DNA from: Pseudopedobacter alpinus
GTDB taxonomy: Bacteria; Bacteroidota; Bacteroidia; Sphingobacteriales; Sphingobacteriaceae
NCBI RefSeq assembly: GCF_042684645.1
Contig: NZ_JBHULV010000016.1
Location: 1-64,000, forward strand
Length of the DNA: 64,000 nucleotides
Reading direction: 5' to 3'
Each line of letters begins with the position of its first letter. Positions within the stretch are counted from its first letter, which is position 1. This document shows positions 33,175-42,220 of the stretch, piece after piece. The translations under genes and the position numbers were made by a program. The notes under the pieces were generated by a model. The model was not told the DNA's origin, did not search any database, and saw nothing but the letters and a program-made list of their open reading frames with translations.

Positions 33175-33360
33175 AATAATTTTGAAGGAGTGAATGAATG
33201 AAGGAGTGAATAAATGATAAACTAAAAAAATCATCTTAATATTAAAAATTCAATCGTTCCCTAATCAATATGGGTATATTCGTTCCTTCAAAATTCATCA
33301 TTCATTCATTATTAAATTTATTCAATCATTCAAAATTCAATCATTCTATAATTAATCTAC
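33175..33360. repeat. Degenerate word repeat with inverted arms (GAATGAATGA type)
   Basis: Between crtZ and murB the left arm has TTTTGAAGGAGTGAATGAAT (33178-33197) and further loose GAATGA copies. The right arm (33283-33345) has the inverse words TTCCTTCAAAATTCATCATT and ATTCATTCATT. The two arms can fold on each other. It is non-coding and of the same general style as the elements at 12605, 54145 and 57181, but with its own word. Confidence 0.6.
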
Positions 33361-33361
33361 C

Positions 33362-34375
33362 ATGTTGCAAATTCACGAAAACGTTTCTTTAAAAAACTTT
33401 AACACATTTGGTATTAATGCTTATGCAAAATATTTTGTTGAAATAAATCATAAAGAAGAATTAACGGAGCTTTTTGCTGATGCTAAATGGCATAATATTG
33501 AGCGTTTAATTTTGGGTGGTGGCAGTAATATGCTTTTTACCCAAAACTATAATGGCTTAGTTATAAAAATTAACATTAGAGGAATTGAACACAGAATAAA
33601 CCATAAAGAAGTTATTGTTGAAGCTGGTGCAGGCGAAATTTGGAACAGTTTTGTAAACTACTGCGTTAATTGGGGCTTTGCAGGTGTTGAAAATTTGAGC
33701 TTAATACCCGGTTCTGTGGGTGCATCGCCAATCCAAAATATAGGTGCTTATGGTGTAGAGCTTAAAGATGTTTTTGAAAGCTGCGAAGCTTTTGAAATTT
33801 CTACCGGAAATTTTGTTCAATTTAAAACAAGCGATTGTGAATTTGATTATCGCGAAAGCATATTTAAACAATCAAAAAAAGGACAATATATTGTTTGTAG
33901 CGTAAAATTTAAACTATCAACAGAAGAAAACATTAATATTAGCTATGGTGCCATCGCTGATGAACTCAAAAAGAAAGATATTTTAAACCCTACCATAAAA
34001 GATGTAAGTAAAGTAGTTTCAGAAATTAGAGTTTCTAAACTACCAGATCCATCTACTATTGGTAATGCTGGTTCTTTTTTCAAAAACCCTGTAATTAGTG
34101 AAGAAGTATTTAATAAGCTTTATGAGCAAAATCCTAATATGGCACATTATATTGTGAAAAATGGGGTAAAGCTTGCAGCAGGTTGGCTAATTGAACAATG
34201 TGATTGGAAAGGGCGAATTATTGGAAACACTGGCACTTGGAAAAATCAGGCTTTGGTACTAGTAAATCATGGTGATGCCACTGGAAATGAAATTTTTCAG
34301 CTATCTGCCGCTATTATTGATTCTGTTTATACCAAGTTTGGGATAATATTAGAAAGAGAAGTTAACATAATTTAA
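33362..34375 (+). CDS. murB: UDP-N-acetylenolpyruvoylglucosamine reductase
   Basis: The 337-residue FAD protein opens with SLKNFNTFGINAYAKYFVEI, has the FAD motif ILGGGSNMLF (about residues 56-65), the middle motif GSVGASPIQNIGAYGVE, and the catalytic Ser region GNAGSFFKNP. The length is that of type I MurB. It makes UDP-MurNAc for peptidoglycan. A perfect terminator follows. Confidence 0.95.
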   Translation: MLQIHENVSLKNFNTFGINAYAKYFVEINHKEELTELFADAKWHNIERLILGGGSNMLFTQNYNGLVIKINIRGIEHRINHKEVIVEAGAGEIWNSFVNYCVNWGFAGVENLSLIPGSVGASPIQNIGAYGVELKDVFESCEAFEISTGNFVQFKTSDCEFDYRESIFKQSKKGQYIVCSVKFKLSTEENINISYGAIADELKKKDILNPTIKDVSKVVSEIRVSKLPDPSTIGNAGSFFKNPVISEEVFNKLYEQNPNMAHYIVKNGVKLAAGWLIEQCDWKGRIIGNTGTWKNQALVLVNHGDATGNEIFQLSAAIIDSVYTKFGIILEREVNII

Positions 34376-34394
34376 AGCCGTTTTAGCCATATTT

Positions 34395-34426
34395 AGCCAC
34401 AGCAAGGTAATTGCTGTGGCTTTTTT
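34395..34426 (+). terminator. Terminator after murB
   Basis: A perfect 11-bp stem (AGCCACAGCAA with TTGCTGTGGCT), a five-base loop and a T run. Confidence 0.9.
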
Positions 34427-34459
34427 ATTTAGTAAATAATCTACAAATAACTATGGAAA

Positions 34460-34530
34460 ATTTTTGTTTAACATTTTATTAAAAAAAGTTAAACAAAAAT
34501 TTTGTTTTACAAACTTAATTGCTACTTTTG
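34460..34530 (+). promoter_or_regulatory. Promoter and inverted repeat before the orphan ECF sigma gene
   Basis: A textbook primary-sigma promoter, TTTG (34501-34504), 18 bases, TACTTTTG (34523-34530), gives a leader of about 25 nt. Immediately upstream is a perfect 13-bp inverted repeat, ATTTTTGTTTAAC (34460-34472) and its complement (34488-34500), with 15 bases between. Looser copies of GTTTAA follow down to the start codon. This is unlike the ECF-type promoters of the other two sigma genes. Confidence 0.65.
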
Positions 34531-34561
34531 TTTAAGTTTTAACACTAAAAGATTAAACAAA

Positions 34562-35080
34562 ATGACAAACATAGAATTTAATACCCTAGTTATGATGCAA
34601 TCATCTTCATTAAAAAACTATGCATTACGTTTTACGCATGATAGTGAAGATGCAAATGATTTAGTGCAAGACACTATGCTAAAAGCGATAACCTATTATA
34701 ATAATTTTAAAGAAGGAACTAATATAAAAGGATGGTTATACACGATCATGAAAAATACCTTCATTAATAATTATAGAAGGTTTATTAAAACAACATCATT
34801 TATTACCAAAACAGACGAAATTTCATCTAACCAGTTGGCTTTTAGTGCAACAAATAATAAAGGTGAAACTAAATTTGTAATGGATGACATAAAAGCTGCC
34901 TTAAAAAGCTTATCAGAAGACTATTATATTCCGTTTACGATGTACTTTGAAGGATTTAAGTACCATGAAATTGCAGATCATTTAGATATTCCAATCGGAA
35001 CAGTAAAAACCAGAATACACGTTGCTAGAAAACTATTGAAGAAAAAATTAAGCGCATACGATTATACAACACCAGCATAA
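34562..35080 (+). CDS. RNA polymerase ECF-like sigma factor, orphan
   Basis: The 172-residue protein has sigma region 2 (FTHDSEDANDLVQDTMLKAITYYNNFKEGTNIKGWLYTIMKN, about 24-65) and region 4 (GFKYHEIADHLDIPIGTVKTRIHVARKLLKKKL, about 131-163). There is no anti-sigma gene next to it. ATG 34562 is chosen; the frame is open further up to 34502, but those codons fall in the promoter. Its expression from a primary-type promoter suggests a broadly used sigma factor, of a sort conserved in Bacteroidota. Confidence 0.9.
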   Translation: MTNIEFNTLVMMQSSSLKNYALRFTHDSEDANDLVQDTMLKAITYYNNFKEGTNIKGWLYTIMKNTFINNYRRFIKTTSFITKTDEISSNQLAFSATNNKGETKFVMDDIKAALKSLSEDYYIPFTMYFEGFKYHEIADHLDIPIGTVKTRIHVARKLLKKKLSAYDYTTPA

Positions 35081-35081
35081 T

Positions 35082-35119
35082 TACAAACGTCCTTTAATGA
35101 TAAATGAAGGACGTTTGTA
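35082..35119. other. Stem-loop after the orphan sigma gene
   Basis: A perfect 13-bp inverted repeat, TACAAACGTCCTT and complement, with a 12-base loop, starts 2 bases after the stop. There is no T tract on either strand, so it may protect the 3' end of the mRNA rather than terminate. Confidence 0.55.
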
Positions 35120-35289
35120 GTAAAAAAGCCTATGAGGCTAGCCTATTGGTTAGTTAAATTTTACAAAAATTAAAAAGCCCCCATTAAAGATTTATTATTC
35201 AATAAATCACAATAGAAATTTTCTTTCATAGCAGAAAATTTTCAGAAAAAACTACTTTTCAACAGTCATAATTACTACCCTTTTTTTGG

Positions 35290-35297
35290 TAAATTTG
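35290..35297 (+). promoter_or_regulatory. -7 box TAAATTTG upstream of dnaE
   Basis: A TAnnTTTG match 62 bases before ATG 35360, without a clear -33 box. Confidence 0.4.
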
Positions 35298-35359
35298 AAT
35301 TTGTGCCGAATTTCTTTTCAGCCGATTTAATTTTCTAATAAACAGCAACATACCAAACT

Positions 35360-38300
35360 ATGTATTTGATTTTTGATACTGAAACCACCGGATTACCAAA
35401 ACGCTGGGATGCCCCAATTACCGATACCGATAATTGGCCGCGATGTATTCAAATTGCTTGGCAGTTACATGATAGCATGGGGAAGCTAATCAGTCATGAA
35501 GATTATTTAGTTACACCCGAAGGATTTAATATCCCCTACGATGCAGAAAAAATTCATGGTATTTCTACAGAATTAGCTACAAAAGAAGGAATTTCATTAG
35601 CCGAAGTATTAGAGAAATTTAATCAGGCCCTAAGCCAAACCAAATTTATTGTTGGGCAAAATTTAGGTTTTGATCGTAACATTATGGGTGCCGAATTTCA
35701 CCGTTTAGGTGTTGCCACAAACATGTTAGATTTACCCGTTTTAGATACTTGTACAGAAGTTACTGCGAGTATTTTGCAACTACCCGGCGGCAGAGGTGGT
35801 AAATTTAAACTCCCAAATTTAACAGAGTTACACCAATATTTATTTAACAAACCTTTTGCAGAAGCGCACAACGCCACTGCCGATGTGGAAGCTACCGCTC
35901 GATGCTTTTTTGCACTGGTAAAAAAAGAGGTTTTTACTTTAAAAGAATTACAAGCAGAAGAAAGTTATTTTAACGATTTTAGAACTGCTAACCCAGATGA
36001 AATACAGTCGATAGGTTTAAAACATGTTAATTTAAAAGAGCAATCAAACCAATTAAAAACCGCAAGCGAAAATCAAAATGCTGTTTTAAACAAGCAAGAT
36101 ACAGCCGCTAACTTAGTCGATTTAGCAGCAGTTGATTTTGTGCATTTGCACAATCATACGCAATTTTCTATTCTGCAATCAACCATTTCTGTAGCTAGTT
36201 TGGTAAAAGCTGCTGCAAAATATAAAATGCCCGCGGTAGCCATTACAGACCATGCAAACATGATGGGTGCTTTCCATTTTGTGAGTGCGGTAATGAATCA
36301 TAACAAAGCGGCAAAAGCAAAAAATGAAGCCTCGGCAGAAAAAGGAGAACCAGCTACCGAAACCATCATTAAACCCATTGTAGGTTGCGAGTTTTTTGTT
36401 TGTGATGACCATACTGACAAAAAAAGAAAAGATAACGGTTACCAAATTGTTTTGATAGCTAAAACTAAAAAAGGCTATCATAATTTAGCAAAAATGTCTT
36501 CTATTGCTTATACACAGGGTTTTTATTATGTCCCACGTATCGATAAAAACATCATTGAACAATATAAAGAAGACTTAATTGTTTTATCGGGCAATTTATA
36601 TGGCGAGATCCCAAACAAGGTTTTAAACCTCGGTGAAAACCAAGCAGAAGAAGCTTTACTTTGGTGGAAAAGCACTTTTGGCGATGATTTATACCTAGAG
36701 TTAATGCGCCATGAGCAAGAAGATGAAAATAGAGTTAACCCAACTTTAATTGCTTTAGCAAAAAAACACGATGTTAAATTAATAGCCACTAACAATACTT
36801 ATTACATAAACAAAGAAGATGCACACGCACATGATATTTTATTATGTGTTAAAGAAGGCGAAAAGTTAGCTACACCAAAAGGAAGAGGGCGTGGTTTTAG
36901 GTTTGGAATGCCTAATGATGAGTATTATTTCAAATCGGGTGAGGAGATGAAAAAGCTTTTTGTTGATTTGCCTGATGCGATCTCAAACATTCAAGAAGTT
37001 ACGGATAAAATTGAAGCTTACTCTTTATACAGAGAGGTTCTACTTCCTAAATTTGATATTCCAGAAGAGTTTTTAGTTGCCGAAGATGAAGTAGATGGTG
37101 GAAAAAGAGGAGAAAATAAATTTTTAGCATACTTAACTTATGTTGGTGCAGAAAAACGTTACGGCCAGATTACCCCTGAAATTAAGGAGCGTTTAGATTT
37201 TGAGTTGAAAGTAATTGAAAATACCGGTTACCCTGGTTATTTTTTAATTGTACAAGATTTTATTGCCGAAGCTAGAAGATTAGATGTTTCTGTTGGACCT
37301 GGAAGGGGTTCTGCGGCGGGTTCTGTAGTAGCATATTGTTTAAAAATCACCAATATTGACCCCATAAAGTACGATTTACTTTTTGAGCGTTTCCTAAACC
37401 CAGATAGGGTTTCGATGCCCGATATTGATATTGATTTTGATGATGAAGGCCGTGGGCGAGTGATGGATTATGTAATTAATAAATATGGAGCCAGCCAAGT
37501 TGCCCAAATTATTACTTACGGCACCATGGCTGCAAAATCATCCATTCGAGATACCGCCCGTGTTTTAGATTTACCACTTTTTGAAGCTGATAAAATTGCC
37601 AAACTGATTCCCAATTTAAAGCTTGCTAAAATTTTTACGTTAGATGATGCTGCTCTTAAAAGTGCTTTACGATCAGAAGAATATGAAGCCGTAACTTTAT
37701 TAAAAGGCATTGCAGACGGTAAGGATTTAAGTGCCGAAACATTGCGTCAGGCTCAGGTTTTAGAAGGTTCGGTACGAAATACTGGTATTCATGCTTGCGG
37801 GGTTATCATCACGCCAAGTGACATTACCAACTTTGTTCCGGTAGCAACCGCAAAGGATTCTGATTTATATGTTACCCAATTTGACAACTCGGTAGTTGAA
37901 AGTGCTGGTTTGTTAAAAATGGACTTTTTGGGTTTAAAAACGCTTACGTTGATAAAAGACACCGTTAAATTGGTGAAACTAAAAACAGGTATTCAGCTTG
38001 ATCCAGACACTTTCCCTATTGATGATGAAATGACTTACGAGCTTTTCCAACGTGGAGAAACAGTAGGTATTTTTCAGTATGAGTCGCCCGGAATGCAAAA
38101 GTACATGAAGGAATTAAAGCCTACCGTTTTTGGAGATTTAATTGCCATGAATGCACTTTACCGCCCCGGTCCTATTGAGTATATTCCAAGTTTTATTCGC
38201 AGAAAAAACGGAGAAGAAGAGATTAAATATGACATTGCTGCCAGTGAAGAGTATTTAAAAGAAACTTACGGAATTACAGTTTACCAAGAGCAGGTGATGC

Positions 38301-39724
38301 TTTTATCGCAAAGTTTAGCGGGTTTCACCAAAGGTGAAGCCGACGTTTTACGTAAAGCGATGGGTAAAAAGCAGAAAGACGTTTTGGATAAAATGAAACC
38401 TAAATTTGTGGCGCAAGCGGCAGAAAAAGGTCACGACCCTAAAACACTGGAAAAAGTTTGGAAAGATTGGGAAGCTTTTGCGAGTTATGCTTTCAACAAA
38501 TCGCACTCTACTTGTTACGCTTGGATTGCCTACCAAACCGCTTATTTAAAGGCGCACTATCCGGCAGAATATATGGCGGCTGTGCTTTCTAACAACATGA
38601 GCGATATTAAGCAGGTTACTTTTTTTATGGAAGAATGCCAGCGAATGGGCTTAGAAGTTTTAGGCCCGGATGTAAATGAGTCTTTCCACAAATTTACAGT
38701 TAACGATAAAAATGCCATCCGTTTTGGAATGGGTGCTGTAAAAGGTGTTGGTGCTGGTGCTGTGGAAACCATAGTTTTAAACAGACAAACCGAAAAGTAT
38801 AAGTCAATTTTTGATTTTGCTAAAAAGGTAGATTTAAGAGCAGCTAATAAAAAAGCTTTAGAAAACTTGGTTTTAGCTGGTGGGTTTGATTGCTTTAACG
38901 CACACAGGGCACAATATTTTTATGCTGAAAATGGATCAACTGTTTTAGAACAAGCCGTAAAATATGGTGCAAAGCATAAAGAGAATGAAAATTCATCGCA
39001 AGCTAGTTTATTTGGTGGCGGCGCAAGTGTAGAAATGCCCGAACCTTCTTTAACAGAATGCGAAGAATGGGGTTTAATAGAGACGCTGGCTAAAGAAAAA
39101 GAGGTCGTTGGTATTTATATCTCCGGCCACCCGTTAGATGAATATAAACTGGTTTTAGATAAATACTGCTCTAAAGGCAATTTGACAATCTTTAATGAAA
39201 TTGATAAAGGGATTGATTTTCAGTTTAAAGTGGGTGGAATTGTTACAGCAGTGAATCACAGAGTTTCTAAAGATGGACGTGGTTATTGCTATTTCAAGTT
39301 AGAAGGCTATGATGATGCTTTTGAGTTTTCCATTTTCCGAGACGATTACATGAAATTTAAACATCATTTAGAGCCTAACAACTACTTATATATCAAAGGA
39401 AACGTCGGTTATTTCTCTAACCCAGACGGCACAAAACGAAACCGTATAAGTTTTGGTGACTTTTCTGATTTACGAGATGTGCTAGAAAAACAATCGAACA
39501 AGATTGACATCCGCTTAGAATTAGAACACATCAATGCTGATTTAATTAGCGATTTAGACGAGATTTTCAATAATAATTTAGGAAAGAAAAAGCTCAATTT
39601 TGTAGTGATTGATAGGAAAGAGAAATTGATGATTGATTTACCAAGTAAAGGCAGGCAGATTAATATTTCTAAAGAGTTGTTGTGTAGTTTGGATGAAATG
39701 GAGTTGGAGTATGTTTTGAGTTAG
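35360..39724 (+). CDS. dnaE: DNA polymerase III alpha subunit with fused N-terminal proofreading exonuclease
   Basis: The 1454-residue replicative polymerase begins with a DnaQ-like DEDDh exonuclease: FDTETTG (5-11), GQNLGFDRN (about 98-106) and HNATADVEATA (about 170-180). A PHP domain follows from about 257 (HLHNHTQFS, ITDHANMMGAFHF), then the polymerase palm (PGRGSAAGS; catalytic Asp pair in PDIDIDFDDEGR near 688), fingers, (HhH)2 and a C-terminal OB fold (about 1290-1370). The usual DnaE is about 1150-1200 residues; the extra 250 are the exonuclease, giving synthesis and proofreading in one chain. The frame is intact. Confidence 0.95.
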   Translation: MYLIFDTETTGLPKRWDAPITDTDNWPRCIQIAWQLHDSMGKLISHEDYLVTPEGFNIPYDAEKIHGISTELATKEGISLAEVLEKFNQALSQTKFIVGQNLGFDRNIMGAEFHRLGVATNMLDLPVLDTCTEVTASILQLPGGRGGKFKLPNLTELHQYLFNKPFAEAHNATADVEATARCFFALVKKEVFTLKELQAEESYFNDFRTANPDEIQSIGLKHVNLKEQSNQLKTASENQNAVLNKQDTAANLVDLAAVDFVHLHNHTQFSILQSTISVASLVKAAAKYKMPAVAITDHANMMGAFHFVSAVMNHNKAAKAKNEASAEKGEPATETIIKPIVGCEFFVCDDHTDKKRKDNGYQIVLIAKTKKGYHNLAKMSSIAYTQGFYYVPRIDKNIIEQYKEDLIVLSGNLYGEIPNKVLNLGENQAEEALLWWKSTFGDDLYLELMRHEQEDENRVNPTLIALAKKHDVKLIATNNTYYINKEDAHAHDILLCVKEGEKLATPKGRGRGFRFGMPNDEYYFKSGEEMKKLFVDLPDAISNIQEVTDKIEAYSLYREVLLPKFDIPEEFLVAEDEVDGGKRGENKFLAYLTYVGAEKRYGQITPEIKERLDFELKVIENTGYPGYFLIVQDFIAEARRLDVSVGPGRGSAAGSVVAYCLKITNIDPIKYDLLFERFLNPDRVSMPDIDIDFDDEGRGRVMDYVINKYGASQVAQIITYGTMAAKSSIRDTARVLDLPLFEADKIAKLIPNLKLAKIFTLDDAALKSALRSEEYEAVTLLKGIADGKDLSAETLRQAQVLEGSVRNTGIHACGVIITPSDITNFVPVATAKDSDLYVTQFDNSVVESAGLLKMDFLGLKTLTLIKDTVKLVKLKTGIQLDPDTFPIDDEMTYELFQRGETVGIFQYESPGMQKYMKELKPTVFGDLIAMNALYRPGPIEYIPSFIRRKNGEEEIKYDIAASEEYLKETYGITVYQEQVMLLSQSLAGFTKGEADVLRKAMGKKQKDVLDKMKPKFVAQAAEKGHDPKTLEKVWKDWEAFASYAFNKSHSTCYAWIAYQTAYLKAHYPAEYMAAVLSNNMSDIKQVTFFMEECQRMGLEVLGPDVNESFHKFTVNDKNAIRFGMGAVKGVGAGAVETIVLNRQTEKYKSIFDFAKKVDLRAANKKALENLVLAGGFDCFNAHRAQYFYAENGSTVLEQAVKYGAKHKENENSSQASLFGGGASVEMPEPSLTECEEWGLIETLAKEKEVVGIYISGHPLDEYKLVLDKYCSKGNLTIFNEIDKGIDFQFKVGGIVTAVNHRVSKDGRGYCYFKLEGYDDAFEFSIFRDDYMKFKHHLEPNNYLYIKGNVGYFSNPDGTKRNRISFGDFSDLRDVLEKQSNKIDIRLELEHINADLISDLDEIFNNNLGKKKLNFVVIDRKEKLMIDLPSKGRQINISKELLCSLDEMELEYVLS

Positions 39725-40422
39725 ATGAAAACATCAATTTTAATAGTTACAGTTATTTCTTTTTTGGGGTTAACAAATTACTGTTGCACAAATACAAATA
39801 TCCCAAAAGATTTTGTTGAAAGTGCTCCATCACAACTAAAAAAAGAATCATATTCAAATAATAAATTTGGAGTTGAAATAAATAATGGAAAACTTAAAAT
39901 TAAAAAAGTAAATGATACTAATGAATGTGGACTAATTATATCAAATGGTAAGCTTATAGGAATTGATAGAGGAGAATGGGGTGGAAAATTAAGTTTCACT
40001 CCTAACGATAAATCGAAAAAAAGTTTTCAAATTAAGGAAGGAAACATCAAATTTATTTTCAAGCTCTCTAATAACCTTTATTTTATTGAAGGACTAGCTC
40101 ATGATAAAATCAATGAAGGTACTTTATACAAATTAGTTGCACACAAAAATAGCTTTTCTTATAAAAAAATATACTATTTTAACGAAGCACCAGAAGTTTT
40201 TAAAATATTTCAGAACAAACTAATAATTGCTACTAAGAAAAATTTATATTCATTTCATAATCTAAAAAAAGTACTTATTTAAAAAATATTTTTCCTGAGG
40301 GTTTCGATCCAAATTCAATAGCCGTAATAGATGATGAAAATATCTTCATCGGAATAAATGGTGGTATAGCAAAAATTGACTTATCTGTAATGAATTTTAC
40401 ATATTATAAACAAGACAATTAA
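39725..40422 (+). pseudogene. Secreted beta-propeller-like protein, interrupted by a -1 frame change at an A7 run
   Basis: The ATG follows the dnaE stop without any gap. Frame 1 codes for 185 residues with a hydrophobic signal region and a Cys pair near residue 20, then strand-rich repeats (GKLIGIDRGEWGGKL, NNLYFIEGLAHD, NKLIIATKKNLYSF) and stops at 40280-40282. From the run of seven A residues (40264-40270) the -1 frame continues for 50 more codons (FPEGFDPNSIAVIDDENIFI..GINGGIAKID) to a stop at 40420. The added part continues the same repeat style, so the ancestral gene was about 232 residues. It may be decay, slippage on A7, or a base-calling error. The function is unknown. Confidence 0.65.
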
Positions 40423-40441
40423 ATTCTATTATGCAGTCCAA

Positions 40442-40469
40442 GCAGAGTCTCCTTTTTCAGGGACTCTGC
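40442..40469. other. Stem-loop between the propeller-like gene and the amidohydrolase
   Basis: GCAGAGTC and GACTCTGC (8 bp plus partial extension) around a T-rich loop, 20 bases after the disrupted gene. There is no T tract after it. Confidence 0.45.
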
Positions 40470-40618
40470 GCTATTTAACCCCTACATTTTAGATTTTTCT
40501 CCGTCAGCAGTTGATTAACCTGTCGAAGCCAATAAATTCAATAAGATTGAGGCAAACAAAATCTCTCCAAAATTCTCCTTATCTTGTATTATCATAACCC
40601 ACACTCAAACAACAAATT

Positions 40619-41926
40619 ATGAAATCAAAACTTACCCTTTTTCTATTTTCCTTTTTTGCCATCGCAACCTTTGCTCAAACATCCGCCTTAAAACAGAAAA
40701 TATCCCAAAAAACAGATGTTATTGAACAAAAAGTTATTGATTGGAGAAGAGATTTTCATCAAAATCCAGAATTAGGCAACCACGAGTTTAGAACTGCTGA
40801 AATTATAGCCAAACATTTAAAATCTCTAGGAATTGAAGTTACCACCAGTGTTGCGAAAACTGGCGTAATTGGTATTTTAAAAGGCGGCAAACCTGGCCCT
40901 GCTGTAGCGATTAGGGCAGATATGGATGGTTTACCAGTAATTGAACGGACTCCTCTCCCATTTGCATCTAAAGTGAAAACTCAATTTAACGGACAAGAAG
41001 TTGGGACAATGCATGCTTGCGGACATGATTCGCACATGGCTATTTTAATGGGAGTTGCGGAAGTGCTTTCTTCAATGAAAAAAGACTTAAAAGGAACGGT
41101 TAAATTTATATTTCAACCTGCAGAAGAAGGTCCGCCGTTTGGTGAGGAAGGTGGAGCTGAATTAATGGTAAAAGAAGGTGTATTGGAAAACCCAAAAGTT
41201 AATGTTGTTTTTGGTTTACACATTAACTCGCAAACAGAAGTTGGAAAAATTACTTATCGCCCAGGAGGTACAATGGCCGCCGTAAACGATATGAAAATTA
41301 CGGTTAAAGGCCTACAAGCTCATGGCGCTTACCCTTGGTCGTCAATTGACCCAATTGTAGTTTCTGCACAAATTATTAATGCGCTTCAAACTATTGTTAG
41401 TCGTAATTTAAATGTAACAGAAAATGCTGGTGTGGTTACTATTGGTTCTATTCATGGTGGTTTACGTTCTAATATTATCCCCGAAGAAGTAGTGATGATG
41501 GGTACTGTAAGAAATTTGAGCAAAGAAGATGAAGAGATGTTTATCAGCAGGATAAAAACCATTGTTACCAAAACTGCAGAAGCTGCTGGCGCAACTGCCG
41601 AAGTTAAAATTCCGTTTAGTGTGCGTTACCCTGTATCATATAACGACCCTTCGCTTACCGCTAAAATGCTTCCAACTTTGCAAGCTGTTGCTGGTAAAGA
41701 AAATGTTTTATTAAAAGCAGCTGTAACTGGTGCGGAAGATTTTTCTTTCTTTCAAGAAAAAGTACCCGGTTTATTTATCTTCTTAGGAGGAATGCCTAAA
41801 GGACAAGACCCATTAAAAGCTCCATCACACCATACTCCCGATTTTTTTATCGACGAAAGTGGGTTTACTTTAGGTGTTAAAGCCTTAGCTGGTTTGACTG
41901 TGGATTTTATGGAAGGAGTTAAATAG
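40619..41926 (+). CDS. Secreted M20 family amidohydrolase/carboxypeptidase
   Basis: The 435-residue protein has a signal peptide (cleavage after residue 20, TFAQ). The M20D amidohydrolase fold follows: RRDFHQNPELGNHE, AIRADMDGLPV (metal Asp), MHACGHDSHMA (metal His), FQPAEEG (catalytic Glu) and a late ligand His in PSHHTPDF. It should hydrolyse N-acyl or hippurate-like amides in the periplasm. It is monocistronic. The exact substrate cannot be told. Confidence 0.9.
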   Translation: MKSKLTLFLFSFFAIATFAQTSALKQKISQKTDVIEQKVIDWRRDFHQNPELGNHEFRTAEIIAKHLKSLGIEVTTSVAKTGVIGILKGGKPGPAVAIRADMDGLPVIERTPLPFASKVKTQFNGQEVGTMHACGHDSHMAILMGVAEVLSSMKKDLKGTVKFIFQPAEEGPPFGEEGGAELMVKEGVLENPKVNVVFGLHINSQTEVGKITYRPGGTMAAVNDMKITVKGLQAHGAYPWSSIDPIVVSAQIINALQTIVSRNLNVTENAGVVTIGSIHGGLRSNIIPEEVVMMGTVRNLSKEDEEMFISRIKTIVTKTAEAAGATAEVKIPFSVRYPVSYNDPSLTAKMLPTLQAVAGKENVLLKAAVTGAEDFSFFQEKVPGLFIFLGGMPKGQDPLKAPSHHTPDFFIDESGFTLGVKALAGLTVDFMEGVK

Positions 41927-42010
41927 TTCTATCAAATAATTAAACCATCATGAATTATTAACAGCTTGTTTTTTAAAACAATAAAAGTTAATTTTGATTA
42001 AATAGAAATA

Positions 42011-42220
42011 ATGACATCCCTTACCCTCTATACAAAATTAGAAACTTTGCCTCCTAATCTAAAAAAGGAAGCTAAGAATTTTATTGAATCATTAATAAAA
42101 AAGACAAATAAACAAAAAGAGCAACAAATCAATCAGCCGAAATTTGGTAGTTTGAAAGGAAAAATCACTTTATCTGAAGATTTTGATGATTCTCTGGATG
42201 TGTTTAATGATTACATGTGA
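42011..42220 (+). CDS. VapB-type antitoxin (DUF2281)
   Basis: The 69-residue protein has the DUF2281 pattern: LYTKLETLPPNLKKEAKNFIESL, then PKFGSLKGKITLSEDFDDSLDVFNDYM, where the C-terminal part is the toxin-wrapping segment. It overlaps the start of the PIN-domain gene by 4 bases, the usual VapBC layout. The toxin partner is frame-disrupted. Confidence 0.85.
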   Translation: MTSLTLYTKLETLPPNLKKEAKNFIESLIKKTNKQKEQQINQPKFGSLKGKITLSEDFDDSLDVFNDYM

